A stretch of DNA of 64,000 nucleotides. It comes from Montifringilla adamsi. Taxonomy: Eukaryota > Chordata > Aves > Passeriformes > Passeridae. Both the position numbers and the translations under genes were made by a program. Numbering within the stretch: position 1 is the first letter of the stretch; the number at the start of each line of letters is the position of its first letter. Positions 1 through 12,404 of this stretch are shown in pieces. The stretch spans positions 1,838,815-1,902,814 of the forward strand of contig JAGGNK010007448.1 of assembly GCA_017590115.1 (NCBI GenBank). The letters are read 5' to 3'. The notes beneath the pieces were generated by a model. That model saw only the letters and a program-made list of their open reading frames with translations. It was not told the origin of the DNA and did not search any database.

Positions 1-3000
1 TTGTCCCATGTCTGCATCCAGACGGGACAGCTGGACTCCTGGGAGGATGGAAGGGGAGCAGTGGGATGGAGATGGGACAGTGTCAATGCTGCCTTTAGAC
101 CCGAGTCCACCAGCAGAGATGGCTTTGAAGCTGACCCTTACATTTGCTGTGCTGGCTTGCAGGGATGTGGAACAAAAGCCCTGGGGGCTGGCACTGCTCC
201 AGCCTGCGGCACAGGGACAGAGAGAGCTGTCTGCTGTCACAGCCCTCCCTGTGACATTGATGCGTGTCTGGGCTGGTGGAGCAGAGGGAGCCAGGCTGCT
301 CCTCCACGTCCCTGCCTCTGTGTCTGCCTGTCTGTCTGCCTCCTCTGAGGGGCTGCTGGCAGCACAGTGCCCTGGCACAGCTCAGCCCTGCAGAGCTGTG
401 CTGGGGGAGCCCTTGATGGCCTTGTGCACACAGAGCCTCGACGCTGACTCAGCTGTGGCATTTTTAGGCTTTCCAGGAATAGCTCTCAGCTGTCCTGGCC
501 TTTCCTGAAAAAAGCATGAAGGAGCCCCAGACAGATGGAGTGCCCCATGTGGGTATTCCCTGGGTGCCTTCCTGCAGGGCTGAGCCACCTGGGAGGGGAA
601 ACTGAGGCAAGTTGGCCTGCTGGCTCTTGGGGTGTGGGGTGGGGAGGTCACTGATGGTGGTGGCAGGAGCCCAGGGTGAGTTAGGGGAGTTGGAAGCATT
701 TCCATGCAAGGACTCCTAAAGGAGCATGAGGCCAGCCCAGCTGCTGGCCCACACTGCCAGCACACAGCTCCTGCCCTGGCCAGCACCAGCAGCCACCTGT
801 GACAGAGCACCACAAGCAAAGGTTAATGGTGACATCTGGCATGATCCTGCAGAGGAATAAAAACCATGCAAAAACCCCCAGGGTGAATCTGTGCCTGTTA
901 TTCCAGCCAGGTAAGGGGTGGCTGTGCCCACCTTCTCCCACCACAAAGCAAACAGCAGAACGGAGGGAGGGTGGGGCTGTGGAAGGCCCTGGTGTCAGCT
1001 GGAGGGGCTGCCTTCCTGCCATGCCCCCAGAGGCCTTATCCACACAGGGGATGTCACTGCCGAAAATGAGTTGAGGAAGGGAGGAATTTGCTTCTGCCTC
1101 AGAGGATTTTTCTGTTCCTGCCTTCCCCCACTGCAGCAATGCTGTTATCTCTTCTTTTTGAAGAAGTACATTAAAAAAAAAAAATGTGAGGAGGAGCAGC
1201 ATGTCCCTGCTGGGGGGAAACTGGCAGCCAGGCTGTGCCCTGGGGCAGAGGGTAGCTCCAGGCTGTCCTCTGACACCATCCCCAGCTCCCTTGGAAGGGG
1301 CTCATCCAGTCTGATGGCATTGGCCTGGATTGAGGAAGGATCCCGGTGTCCCCAAGGCCACACAGCAAATGGGGCTCTGTCTTGCCCATCCCTAGTGAGT
1401 GGCTCAGCTCCAGTGGTGCCACTGCTGTGCTGGCACCTGTGGGGGTGGTGCAGGGAGGCAGGCTCAGCCTGACAAACAGCCCGCCTCGCTCCATCCCTTC
1501 CCACATCCTGAGCAGTAACTTTCAAAAACACCAATCTGTGCTCTTTGAGGACACGTGGGGGGAAGGGAAGAGGAGGTTTGCAAAATTGTTGAGGCTCAAA
1601 TTGCTCTTTAAGCCTCTAAGAATGACTCCACACTTCTCCCACACACCTTTGCATTGAAATAAGTGAGGGGGAAGCTTGTCCTCTGTGGCATCAGCTACTG
1701 CTTGTATTACACACTGCTTTTTGTATTACACGCTGCTTTTTGTATTACACGCTGCTCTGGGGTTTTTTTTTAACGCTGTACATTGCATGAAAAAAGAGGC
1801 AGGCCCTGAAATAACCCAGATGCCCGCTTTGGCACTTAAGGCACTTTCCTGTCTCTCCCCACCTTGGAACAGGGTGTGCAGGACCCGGCTGTGCCACTGG
1901 AGCGGGTTGGTGACAAGTGCTGCTGCAGAGGACCCTGCTCCCCTCAGGGCCTGTCCCCAGTCAAGCAGGGCATCCTCTGTGCTCTGGGAAAGCCTCTGGC
2001 AGGGCTGGGCAGGAGCTGGAGGCAGCAGGCAGCCATGAAGAGCAGGGGATTGTGCTGTAGCCTTGGCAATCACACACAGGCCAACGGTTTAATGAACTCG
2101 GGCTCTTTACATCAAAGCTGCTGGGAAGTGTGGAGTGTGCCAGCTGCTGCAGAGCCTCTCACTGCTCTGTTTGCTGGAGAGGCTGCTGTGCCACAGAGGT
2201 CACTCAGCCACCAAGGGCTCCCAGGGGGGGTTGTTACTTGCCTCCTGGAGGGGAGGCTAAGAGGGTATTTACTTTTCCCACTTGGACTTTGATGGCTCAC
2301 TGGTGTTGATTTTTCCTTTTGCAAAGAAAGCCAAGAGGGGTGGGGGCTGCTGGGTTTCTGTAGGTGTCAGCAGTGCAGGGGATCAAGTGGCAGTGAGCAC
2401 AGAATGGCACTGCTTGTACCCGCTGCTCTGGGACACAGAGATGCTTCTCTTGGTCCAATATAATGGAGTGATTCAGCTCTGCAGAGCCTCCTGCTCCTCT
2501 CCCCCTCCCTGCTGTGGCTCTGCCCTTGTTCAGCCGGAGAGGGGCAGGTCCATCATGTGCCTGTACCCCCATGGGGCTGTCCCTTCCCTGCACCTCCAGC
2601 TGCACACACAGCTCTTGCCCTGTGGAAGGGTTGTGCATGCAAAGGTAGACTTTTGGTTTTTTTAATTCCCTCCTTGTACCTGAGTTGAACTCATGCAGGG
2701 AGCTGGCTGTAATTTCCAGCTGACCTTTCTTTTGGCAGCTTGTTAGTTAGCTTGAAGGCGCTGCAGGGATTTCCTGGCAGCTCCACACGCTTCCTCTGCT
2801 GGCAGATTTCGTGCACAAAGAGCATAAAAGGGGCAGCTGTGCATCACCTCTTCCCTGGGGTGGTTCTCTGCCGGCCTGGCACAACACCTTCATGGCCAGC
2901 AGTTGGCACAGGGTAACAATCCTGGCTCCCAGCTGAATTAAAAAATCTTGGTGACCTGACTAAGCAGAATTGTGAGACTTGTGCAGTTTGTTCTGAGCGA

Positions 3001-5429
3001 GCAGGAGGTCTCAGAGCAGCAGGTTATGTTCCTGGACAGCCCCTGCCCAGGTGAGAGCAGCAGGGTGTCCATGGCAGTGGTGAGCCACTGCAGATATTCT
3101 GATGCTAGCTCCTGGCCACACTGTTGCTGTTGGGTTCAGGAGCAGTAGCTGCACAGGAAAGCCACACTGAGGGATCTGCAGTTGCCTTGGGTCACAGCCG
3201 CTTCCTCAGCGCTTCCCAATTTCTTGCCTCAGTAGACCAGTTAATCCTCTGGGTTTTTTGCAGCATTGCCATACTGCCAGATCCTGCTAATTCATTGAGA
3301 ATGTCTCTGGAAACTGCTGACACAGAGGTTTATGAGCAGTGGAGCCCTCGCCTCAGTGCTGGGCACTCTGCTGCACCTCCTGTGTTACAGAAAGGTTGAT
3401 CTCAGCAGCATTACCAGTGGGGAGGTTGTTCCTGCTGTGTGTTTGTCTGTTTGCAGAGCTGGAGCGAGTTGCTGCCTTGAAAGGGAGTGTGGAGCCTGCT
3501 GGGGCTGTGCTCCATCACTGCTATACAGATCAGGAGAGCTCTCCTTGGAGCTGAACACCGAGGCTTTCCTGGCAGCTTTGCCTGTGCTTGCTGGCAGGTT
3601 GCTTTTCTGGCTCTTGGCTGCTCCCTCTGTGTCACCTGTGCCTGCTGATGGCACGAGCAAATGTGTGCATTTCCCCTCCTTTGTTGCAGTTTGTAATCCC
3701 CTGTATTAACTCCATTCACCAGAGGCTGAGTTGAGTCCTGTGCTAAAGCTGCAATGGCTCAGCGTCACCTCAAGTGCCCTGGCACAGACTTAATGCATCC
3801 CTTCTGACAGCTCTGATAGAGCCTCCTGAGAGCTAAAGAGCTCTGGCCCCTTGCTTATATCTAATATTCAGTTTTCTGGCTGCAAAAGTAGATGAGGAGA
3901 GAGGGCAGGACAGGGGTGAGCAGGGTGCTGGCTGCTGGGACTGCAGTGAGACTGACATCTCTGTCTGTAGCTGGGGACTTGGGGTCCTGTGGCACAGTGC
4001 AGAGCTAGGGCTGCTCATTTCTCCACCCCAAAGTGGAAAACACAAACCTTCTGCTTTCCTGCTCTCTGTCTGGAGAGGAGAGTATGCAAGCTGTGCATCA
4101 ACAACACAAGAATCAGTCTAACCCAGCACCTTTGGAGGAGCTTGCCTTCCCCAGGGCCGACTTTAGGCAGCAGGAGGAAAGAGACATATTGCTACAAGTG
4201 ATGGCACAGGGGCCAGCAGGCACCAGGTACCTTTCTGTACTCCTTGAATTGGCCAACACAGTTAATGCATCACTTGTTAAGTAGCCAGGGAGAAACTGCC
4301 ATATGGTCTGGCCTGCTGTTCCTCTGCTAGAAGAACCAAAAAATCTGTGTACTCCAAAGGTGCAGCCTGTTCCTGTTCTAGCATTCAGGAGGGAGCAGAG
4401 CCTGGCAGGGACTGGTGGGGAGGGACAGGGCTTGGGGCAGGAGCCCCATTTCAGCCACTGCCTGTCTCCTTGTGCCTGGGATGCAGGGACACTTTCCAGG
4501 CTCCTAGTGGTGGCTACAGAGCTGATATCATCCTTCTCTTTGGGGGTTGGAGGGAGTGACAAACAGGATTATTCCCTCTTTTGCTGTGTGGGGCGTGGTG
4601 AGGCAGAGGTGTGTGCTGTGCCACACACTGTGGTTCCTGGCCTGCAGCCTGCTGTGTGTCACACATCTGGGCTGGTTGTCCCAGCACACCACAGTGTGAG
4701 CCTTCACAGGAGAGGAATATACCTCATCTGAGTCTGCTGTGTGACCAAGGCACCTCCTGACTGACTTCTGCTATCCTGGAGGTCCCGGTTTTGTTGTGGT
4801 GGCCATGACCCTTGTGCAGAGAAGGCTGTGACCACCTGTGGCTTCCAGACAGGGACCCTGGGGCTGGGCCAGCCAGCCTGGGATGAGGATTTGGAAAGTG
4901 TCCCCACAGGGGCACTGGCTGGAACGTGCCGCCCAGCAGAGCTGACCCCACCAGTGCTGTCAGACCGGGCTGTTTGCACAGAAAGCTGCCAGACAGCCCT
5001 GGGAAGGGGGGTGGAACACAGCAGGTAGGGCTGTGTCCTTGTTCCTGTGGGGCTGGCTCCTTCTGGGCCCCAGCCCAGCCCTGCTCTTGTGCAGGCAGAG
5101 GCTGCCGGAGGACATTTCCCAGCCCCTGGCCTGCAGACAGGGCAGGGTGTGGGTAGGGAGCTTCCCCTTGGTCTGGAGAGATGATGGCTTTGAAGGGCTG
5201 GGGATTTCTCTGGCTGCCAGCTCTGCCTGGGCAGGGGCCTGGCAGCACCAGCCAGGGAGGGGTCACTGCTAGGACCAGAGCCCAGACACTTTCAGCAGCT
5301 ATGGAGGAGTCAACTTGACTTGGATTGTTGGTTTAACAGTGTAAATACAGTCCTGTGGTCATTTCAGCCCCAGTGGGTATGATGGTGACAGCTTTCCCAT
5401 GCACTGTGCTGGTTTGCAGTGAGTGCAGG
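1..5429. other. Non-coding sequence upstream of or within ARRDC1 intron
   Basis: No open reading frame here has both plausible splice sites and similarity to a protein I recognise; the reading frames are short and overlap on both strands. There is no CpG island, so it is unlikely to hold the ARRDC1 promoter. The only structured item is a 19-bp tandem repeat at 1704-1760. I looked specifically for the ARRDC1 exon that would encode the region before the Gly-Val-Leu-Thr-Ala-Gly-Glu-His segment and did not see it. The stretch is probably intron, inferred from the incomplete gene downstream. Confidence 0.5.
1704..1760. repeat. 19-bp tandem repeat, 3 copies
   Basis: A 19-bp unit beginning gtattacac and ending in a T run starts at 1704, 1723 and 1742. 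The copies differ at one or two bases. It is a short minisatellite with no sign of coding use. Confidence 0.8.
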
Positions 5430-6280
5430 GACCCCTTTGGGTGGGAAGGGACCTTAAAGATCACCTTATTCCACTCCATGCCGTGGGCAGGGACACATTC
5501 CACTGTCCCAGGTTGCTCCAAGACTCACCCAGCCTGGCCTTGGGCACTGCCAGGGATCCAGGGGCAGGCACAGCTGCTCTGGGCACCCTGTGCCAGGGCC
5601 TGCCCACCCTCCCAGGGAACAATTCCTAATTCCCAATATCCCATCCATCCCTGCCCTCTGTCAGTGGAAGCCATTCCCTGTGCCCTGTCCATTCATCCCT
5701 TGTCCCCAGTCCCTCTCCAGCTCTCCTGGAGCCCCTTCAGGCCCCGGCAGGGGCTCTGAGCTCTCCCTGGAGCCTTCTCCTCTCCAGGTGAGAACCCCCA
5801 GCTCTCCCAGCCTGGCTCCAGAGCAGAGGGGCTCCAGCCCTGGAGCAGTTCCATGGCGTCCTCTGAATCTCTCCAGCAGCTCCATCTCCTCCCTGTGCTG
5901 GCCCCCAGGGCTGAGGCAGTTCTGTCTGAGCAGGGCACAGGGGCTGAATCCCCCCTTTCCTGCTGCCCACGCTGGGATCAGCCCCGGGCAGGGGGGTTTC
6001 TGGGGCCAGCACACAGGGCTGGGGCACACTGAGCTCATCCACCAACATTGCCAAACCCTTCTCCTCAGGGCTTTCCTCCATCCATTCTCTGCCCAGCCTG
6101 TGTTTGTGCTTGGGATTGCTCTGACCCAGGTGCAGGACTTGCACATGGCCTTGTCAGACTTCCCAAGGCCCTCACAGGCCCTTCAGCCTGGCAGGGTCTC
6201 TCTGGAGAGCAACCCAACATCACCAGGGGATCCAGAAGACTTGGCATCAGCCCTCTGGATGAAGGCATTTCTTTTCTGTA
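5430..6280 (-). mobile_element. CR1 LINE, 5'-truncated 3' end
   Basis: The + strand reads gggaagggaccttaaagatc near 5440, the reverse complement of the well-known CR1 3' terminus. It then follows the CR1 3' region: the stretch containing tgccagggcctgcccaccctc near 5590, the leucine-rich segment near 5740-5830, and tgtttgtgcttgggattgct near 6100. The element therefore lies on the minus strand with its 3' end near 5430, and about 850 bp survive. Reading frames inside it are degraded and represent no host gene. The 6280 boundary is approximate. Confidence 0.88.
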
Positions 6281-9200
6281 AATGAAATGTTCCAGGACTC
6301 CTCCACATCCAGTGGTACAAGTGAACAACCCCAGTCCCAGTGTGGAGCAGAGGGGAGCAGCTGAGTCATGAATGAGAGACACCAGATCTATCTCTGCTGG
6401 AGTCAGGGACATCTCCAAGGTTCTTCTGCACTATGAGTGTGTTGTTACTGCTCCTGCTATCTGGACTTGAGTTTTTCTCCAGGCTGTCTGGGGCAGCAGC
6501 TTCTTTCCCTCCAGGAATTTTTTGGGAGGAAGTTTCCCAAGGCTGTGTGTGGGTGGCCAATCTCTGCTGGCTTGGCTCCTATCAGGAGGACAGGCTGCTG
6601 CAGGTACGGCCCCACAGCAGAACCCTGCTAAGCCCGCTGTCTCTGCTGCCTAATGACTTTCTCAAGGTATTTTTAGCTGCACATAAACTTCAGGAAAAGC
6701 TTTTTTGCATCCGAGGACACTGTGGCCTTTGTTCTGGCTTCTGGGAATGGGGAGGTGCTGGCTCGGCGTGGCTGGCACAGCCCTGTCTCCTCACAGGGTC
6801 TGTGAGCTGCCCCTGTGTGAGGGGTCTCAATGCCCCCTGGAGCAGTGCTGAACCCCTGCTGACCTGCTGTCCCCTGCCCTGGCTGGGGAGTGCTTTGGCA
6901 AAGCCTCTGGTTCTGGAGGAGCATGGAAAGGGCAGCTCTTCCCAGGTGTTGGGATGGCCATGGGCCCCCACCATGGCTGGAAACCAGCTCACCTCTGCCT
7001 GCTGCCAACAACAGTCTCTGTTGCAGAGTTGAACAGCCTCTGTTCCACTTCCAGATGGAATTAGCACATTAAATGTCTTGGATTGTTGCTTGAAGCTCTC
7101 TGGGCTGGAGGGACAGGGGTATTAAGTGCCTTCCCACGGGCTGTGTGTTCCTGTCACTGCTGGAATTGCACAGGGGATGCAGTTGTGGGGTGGCTCTGGA
7201 CACTCTACCTGATGCTGCATCTCCCCTGCTGTGATCTGGGCATCTGTTCAAGGCTTGTCAATGGCTGGTGAGACACACATTGCCCTGTGTCACCAGTACA
7301 GCCACTGCAAGTGTCCCTTGCAGGGAGCTGAGCTGGTATTTGCTCCTGTTTTCCATGGCAGAAATACCTGGATGTTGGCCCAAGGTCAGTCTGTGCCCTG
7401 CCCATGCTCACAGGGAAGCTGGGACAAGGGAAATTGCAGATTTCCCCTATTATAGCAAGATTAGTCAGCATTTGGAAGTAGAAACTCAGCCTTTCAGAGC
7501 AAAGTTGCCAGCTGGAGAGTTTAGAAGCAGTTGCCACCTCCCTTCCCATTGTAAGGGTGCTTGGTTTAGGATTTGTCAACTTTCCACCAGGCAGCAGGCA
7601 GAAGACAGAGATGGTTTTGTAATTCCAAATTGCAAATGGACCCTTTGCTGTGCCTGTGCTGGAGGAGCCTCTGCCAGGAGAAGCAAGAAGGAGCCCGGGT
7701 TGCTGCTAAATATCTGCCTTTCCTCCTGGTGCAGAGGGAGGCAGGCAGGACCCAAGCTCACCTGTGGGCTCTGCTGCCTTGTCACTCTGCCAGGCACTCT
7801 AGATCATGCCTGTGCTTTCATGGGAGTCTCCTATCTCCGTCAGGACCACTGGCTTTTCTTCATCTTAATTTTGTTAACCTTTGTCTGTGAAATAGCCCTG
7901 TCACTGAACTCCCTTCTGTACCAGTGGGTGCCTTGGAATGCCCACTCTGGGATACTGAGGATGCCTAAAGATGCTTCTCCCTCTTGGGGGAAGGAGAGAG
8001 TGGGCTGGAAGGAGCAGGTCTGAAAACAAGAGTTGTTCTTAGTCACCTGCAGCATTTCCCTGCTCCATGGAGTGGAGAGCAGGGCTCAGTGTGCTCCCCT
8101 GGCTCCCTGCTCAGCTCAGGACTGGGGTCAGGGCTCTGTGGCCATGAGCCAGGCACTGCTGTGATGCCCTTGGTCTGTGTGAACTGTGGCAGGACACAGC
8201 TTCAGTCTGGGGTCTGGGACCCTTCAGGCTGGTCTGGGAACTCCTCTCTGGTTGCAAAGAGCAGGAAGGGCCTTTTCCAGGCCTCATGGGCAGCTTGCTG
8301 CAGGCAGGAGCTGCAGGAGGGATTTGCAGGCTGTTCAGTGGGTCACAGCCAACAGGGCACTTGGGCTTGGTCAGGACCATCAGGCTGGTCTAGGCTCACC
8401 TGTGGGCAGTTCCCATCTGGTGACCTGCTCAGAGCTTGGGCTACCTTGCAGAAACTGCCTCAGTGCCAGCGAGTCACACGGTGGCTCTGAGAGCCAAACC
8501 ACATCCTCTGCAGGTGATGCTGCCCACATTTGTTCCTGAGAGAGTTCATGGCCTTGCTCAGTGATGCTGTGGGAGTTAGAAACTGTGAAAGTGCTCACAG
8601 GTTCACTTCCATCCCAACTTTCTGTTGGTGCACCTGAGCTGGGCAGGACTTGGACAGAAATGACTTGTTGGATGGTGCTGCCTGTAACGTAGAATAGGGA
8701 CTTTCACTTGGTGGAGTCTGTGGGCTCATCCTGAGGGTCCTGGAAAGGCTGTGAACTTTCATGCTCCTAGTAGGAGGCTTGGAATTACTACCTGCACCTT
8801 CATGTGGGGCTCTGCATGTCACACAGCTGGGAATTCTGGTGGAAATTCTCAGTGGAATTCTCTCAGTGGCCACTACCCTCTGGAACTCCCACCTCCCTCC
8901 CTTCTGCAGGGCAGGAACAGCACTTGCTCCTACTCCTTGTCAGGTGCAGAGTCCCTGTACTGAAATGCAGAAGCTGCACAGGACAGTGGATGTATTCCAG
9001 TTACCCATTTGCTTTCTAAAAGTAGGGATAATGGGTGTAAGATCAATGTTGAATGGTGCCTGTTAAAAGACAGAAGCCCTCAGGGCAGCAAACAAGGGCT
9101 GGGTTCATGGAGTCGTTCACATTAACCAGGCTTTATCCTGGACTCAACCAGCCAAGGCACCTGCTGCACCTCACCTGGCACCTTTACTGAGCCAGGCTGC

Positions 9201-10755
9201 CCAAGAGGGAGCAGGAGAGGCTGTCCCACGGCTGCCTCCGAGCCTGCCCAGCTCTGAGCATCAGCCCTGGCAGCGAGGGAAGAGCCTGGCTTGGTGCCTC
9301 CACCTGGTGACAGCGCCGGGTGCTGCATTTTAGCCTACATAATTCGGGTTTGTTTGGGGGACAGGAGGGGAATCTGCAGGGAGGTGATGGCAATGGGCAA
9401 ATCCTGCTCCTCCCTGTGAGGCCAAAGTGTACAAATAGACATCTCTGCTGTTCTCCCTTTGCAGGGAGGTGTTCTCCCTTTGCAGGGGTCCACGATGAGG
9501 CGAGTGTTGGATTGTTTATCCCGCTGTCCCTGCACTGCGGGGACACACTCACTGTGCCTCGTCCCCATGGGGTGGCTGAGTGAGCAGAGAGGCAGAGATC
9601 TAGCTTTTCATAGCATGAATGATGCACCAAGTCCTGCCTGGGCTGCTGTGTCAGTGGGGGGGATTTACTCTTCTCTCCCCCACCTCCCCCTTCCATGTAA
9701 TCCACTTAATCCCCTGACGACAGGACTCTGCAGAGCCAGCGTTGCTAACGGGCAAGCTGCCTCCCCCTGCTTGCAACAACAAAAGCACCAGCCAGAGCTG
9801 GGCTTTTGGTACCTCCAGCAATGATCCTGCAAAGCAGAACAAACACAGCTCGATTTACTGGGCATCCAAGCCTCCTCTCAGCTCTGCCACTTTAAAAACA
9901 AAACCTCTTGTGTATGCAGGGATTTAACAAATATGGATAAACCTCGGTGGTTTCCTTACTGAAGGCAACTTTAGGAGCTGCTGGATCACACTGTGGGTCC
10001 AGTTCAGCTGTCACACTGCCCTGGAGGGAATATGGGAGTGCTGGAGGGTGGATGGAGTTGGGGAGTTGGAACCTGTTGTTTTAGCCATGCACTGGATCTT
10101 GGCTCTGCCCTGTGCCTCGAGGCTGTTGCAGAGCAGTGGTTGAAGGAAACAAGTGCCGAGGTAAATGTGTGGCAATATTTTTCTGAGCTCCTGTTGTCTC
10201 AGCAGCCAGGCTGAGGTATTGCAAGTCTCTTCTTGGGTCCAGGGGTGGGTGGCCCTCTGGTTCCAGTGCCTGAACCCTGTGCAGTCTGTGAAGGGCTTGG
10301 TATGTGGCTGAGGGTGCAGTGGCTTGATGCCCACCAGAACTCCCTACCACCCTCAGACAGTGCCTGTGATTTCTCACATTCCCCCTGACTGCCTGACAGG
10401 GGGAAGACTTGAGGAAAAATAAACCCACAGCAGCCCTACTCTGTGCCCTGTGTCAATAGCCTGGGATAACCACTTGCTGTGGCACTGGGATCACCTAGAG
10501 CCTGCCCTAAATGACCTTATTTACAGCATATCTTCCTACAGAACCTCTCCTGTCCCAAGGAGGGTTGGGTGGCAGCAGGTGCTCCTGTTGGCTCAAGCAC
10601 TGCCCGTTGGATCTGGAGCTGTCCAGTGGCTGTAGGCAGCAGAGCAGGCGGTGTGTGGTTCCCTGGGTGGTGGCCTCTCTCCCCCAGAAGATGACACATT
10701 CCAAGGTAACAGCCTCTCAGCCTGTCCCATGTACACTTCACTCTTGTTTCCACAG
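6281..10755. other. ARRDC1 intron or upstream non-coding sequence
   Basis: Unique-looking sequence with no recognised exon. A 21-bp direct duplication (unit starting ttctccctttgcaggg) is at 9451-9488. The sequence ends with a pyrimidine tract and cacag acceptor at 10751-10755, directly before the first recognisable ARRDC1 exon. No CpG island, RNA gene or transposon was recognised. Confidence 0.5.
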
Positions 10756-10806
10756 GGGTCCTGACAGCTGGAGAGCACAACTTTCCCTTCCAGTTCCTGC
10801 TGCCAG
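10756..10806 (+). CDS. ARRDC1: ARRDC1 exon (probably exon 3), arrestin-N domain part
   Basis: This 51-nt exon completes a split codon with two bases (GG), then encodes VLTAGEHNFPFQFLLP and leaves one base over. The segment matches the conserved arrestin-N strand of ARRDC1 (human has LPAGEHSFPFQFLLPA near residues 79-93). It is flanked by a cacag acceptor and a CCAG|gtaaga donor, and the leftover G joins in frame with the next exon to restore the alanine. It is too short to be found by reading-frame length; I identified it by family similarity and by phase. Confidence 0.93.
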
Positions 10807-10918
10807 GTAAGATGTGGCTGAAGGCCCTCCCCTGTAAACCTTGGATTTTGCATACACTTCCAGTTCAGAAACTGGCCTGCCTCAGCCTTATGACCTCTTC
10901 TTTCTCTCTCAACTCCAG

Positions 10919-11073
10919 CTTCTGCTCCTACATCATTTGAAGGTCCTTTTGGCAAGGTCCTGCATCAGGTGAAAGCTGTGATAGACACACCTCGCTTCTC
11001 CAAGGACTACAAATGCAACAAGATCTTCTACGTTCTCTGCCCTCTCAACCTGAACGACATCCCTGACATTGAG
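10919..11073 (+). CDS. ARRDC1: ARRDC1 exon (probably exon 4), arrestin-N domain
   Basis: A 155-nt exon starting after ctccag and ending GAG|gtaaga. It begins with the last two bases of a split codon and ends in phase 0. The product reads SAPTSFEGPFGKVLHQVKA and continues through the FSKDYKCNK and LNLNDIPDIE segments, closely matching the central arrestin-N sandwich of ARRDC1 (human SFEGPFGKIVHQVRAAIHTPRFSKD). In alpha-arrestins this domain forms half of the curved scaffold that binds membrane-protein cargo on the cytoplasmic side of the plasma membrane. The intron before it is only 112 bp, a typical avian micro-intron. Confidence 0.97.
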
Positions 11074-11569
11074 GTAAGAACAAGGAGGGGCATGGCTGGA
11101 AATGCCAACACTTCAGCACTTGTCCTTGTCCTGCTGTCTGAGGAGTCACTGAGTGGCTGGACAGCTCTGACTGCGTGCTGTGACTATGCAAGAGCAGGAT
11201 AAGGACTCCTCATCTCTCCTGCCTTTCTGTCAGTACCTACTCCAGGTGATTTCTGACCCTTGTGTGTGTTGCTCTAAAAGGTTTATGTGAATTTTCAGTA
11301 TGCAGAGAGATATGTTAGCCAACAGCTTCAGGTGCTTGGAGACACTGGGGTCTGGGGAATTTGCTTTGGAGAGAAAAGCAACTAATAGGACAGTAGAGCT
11401 GTGGGGCTGGAGAAGTGAGACCTGTTGTCTGTGGCATTGCCATGTTGCTGGTTCTTTGCATCCTCTTAGAAGCAAATATTTCTGCTTGCTTGTTTTGAAT
11501 CCCTTGAGTGTTTTTCCAGAGGTTCTCTGACTCTCTTGAGCCAACACCTTTGTCTCTGCCATCCTGCAG

Positions 11570-11752
11570 CAGCCCAACACCATGTCCATCACCAAGAAGT
11601 TCAACTACAAGCTTGTGAAAAGTGGCAACATCGTCCTGACAGCCACGTCTGACCTGAAGGGCTACATCGTGGGCCAGGCCATCCAGCTCCGCACAGACAT
11701 TGAGAACAAGTCCGGCCGCGACACTGGCGCTGTGGTGGCCAGTCTGCTCCAG
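11570..11752 (+). CDS. ARRDC1: ARRDC1 exon (probably exon 5), end of arrestin-N and linker to arrestin-C
   Basis: A 183-nt exon, 61 codons, phase 0 at both ends, between tcctgcag and CAG|gtgggt. It encodes QPNTMSITKKFNYKLVKSG followed by LTATSDLKGYIVGQAIQL and ends in VVASLLQ. This matches the start of the arrestin-C domain in ARRDC1, where TxxLxGYVVGQ is characteristic. Direct joining to the flanking exons keeps the frame open. If the donor were ignored, the frame would end in the intron at 11884. Confidence 0.97.
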
Positions 11753-12078
11753 GTGGGTGCCCAGTGGGGCCATTCTCTGGTTTGGCTGCTGCTCCATCCC
11801 AGGGAGGCCTCTGTGAAACTGGGGCAGCGAGGAGCCAAATCTCCACCTCTGGTCCTGTCTACCATCCTGGGGAAAGAGACCTAGAACTTGTCTTGCTTAT
11901 CCCTGCTGAGTCTGTCACACAACAGTGGGTATTCCTGCTCCGGAACATGCCCCTCAGGTCTGTGCTTGTGCCTATTTGACAAAGCAGTTGGGTGGGGTTG
12001 TGTCCTGGCTTACGTTTGTGGGAGACAGAAGACCACCTGCAGCCTCTGAGCCAGCTGTGTTTCCTCCTGTCTGTGCAG

Positions 12079-12255
12079 AAAGTGGCCTACAAATCCAAGC
12101 GCTGGATTTACGACCTGAGGACCATCGCTGAGGTGGAAGGCTCAGGGGTGAAAGCCTGGAAACATGCAGAATGGAAGGAGCAGATCCTGGTTCCAGCACT
12201 GCCACAGTCCATTCTGCAGGGCTGCAGCCTCATCCACATTGACTACTACATCCAG
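12079..12255 (+). CDS. ARRDC1: ARRDC1 exon (probably exon 6), arrestin-C domain
   Basis: A 177-nt exon, 59 codons, phase 0 at both ends, between ctgtgcag and CAG|gtgagt. It encodes KVAYKSKRWIYDLRTIAEVE, then GVKAWKHAEW, ending in CSLIHIDYYIQ. This is the core of the arrestin-C domain and is very similar to human ARRDC1 (RTIAEVEGAGVKAW, QILVPALPQS and CSLIHIDYYLQ are all recognisable). The IHIDYYIQ strand is typical of alpha-arrestins generally; the surrounding residues specify ARRDC1 rather than ARRDC2-5. Confidence 0.98.
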
Positions 12256-12404
12256 GTGAGTTTATCTGGAGTATCCCTGGGCTGGGCCGTGGCTCTGTGC
12301 CCCACTCCCAGGCTGAACAGTGTGGTCTGGGTGGTCCAGGCATCAGGTGAACCTTCCCACTGCCATGTATAATGAGGATGCCACTGTTTTCCCTTCTCTT
12401 CCAG

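Noticed and set aside
4033..4284. An 83-codon frame with a Leu/Glu-rich end, considered as an ARRDC1 or other exon
   Set aside because: It has no similarity to ARRDC1 and no convincing splice sites at either edge.
5590..6285. A 231-codon + strand open reading frame
   Set aside because: It is the antisense of a CR1 3' end, not a host gene.
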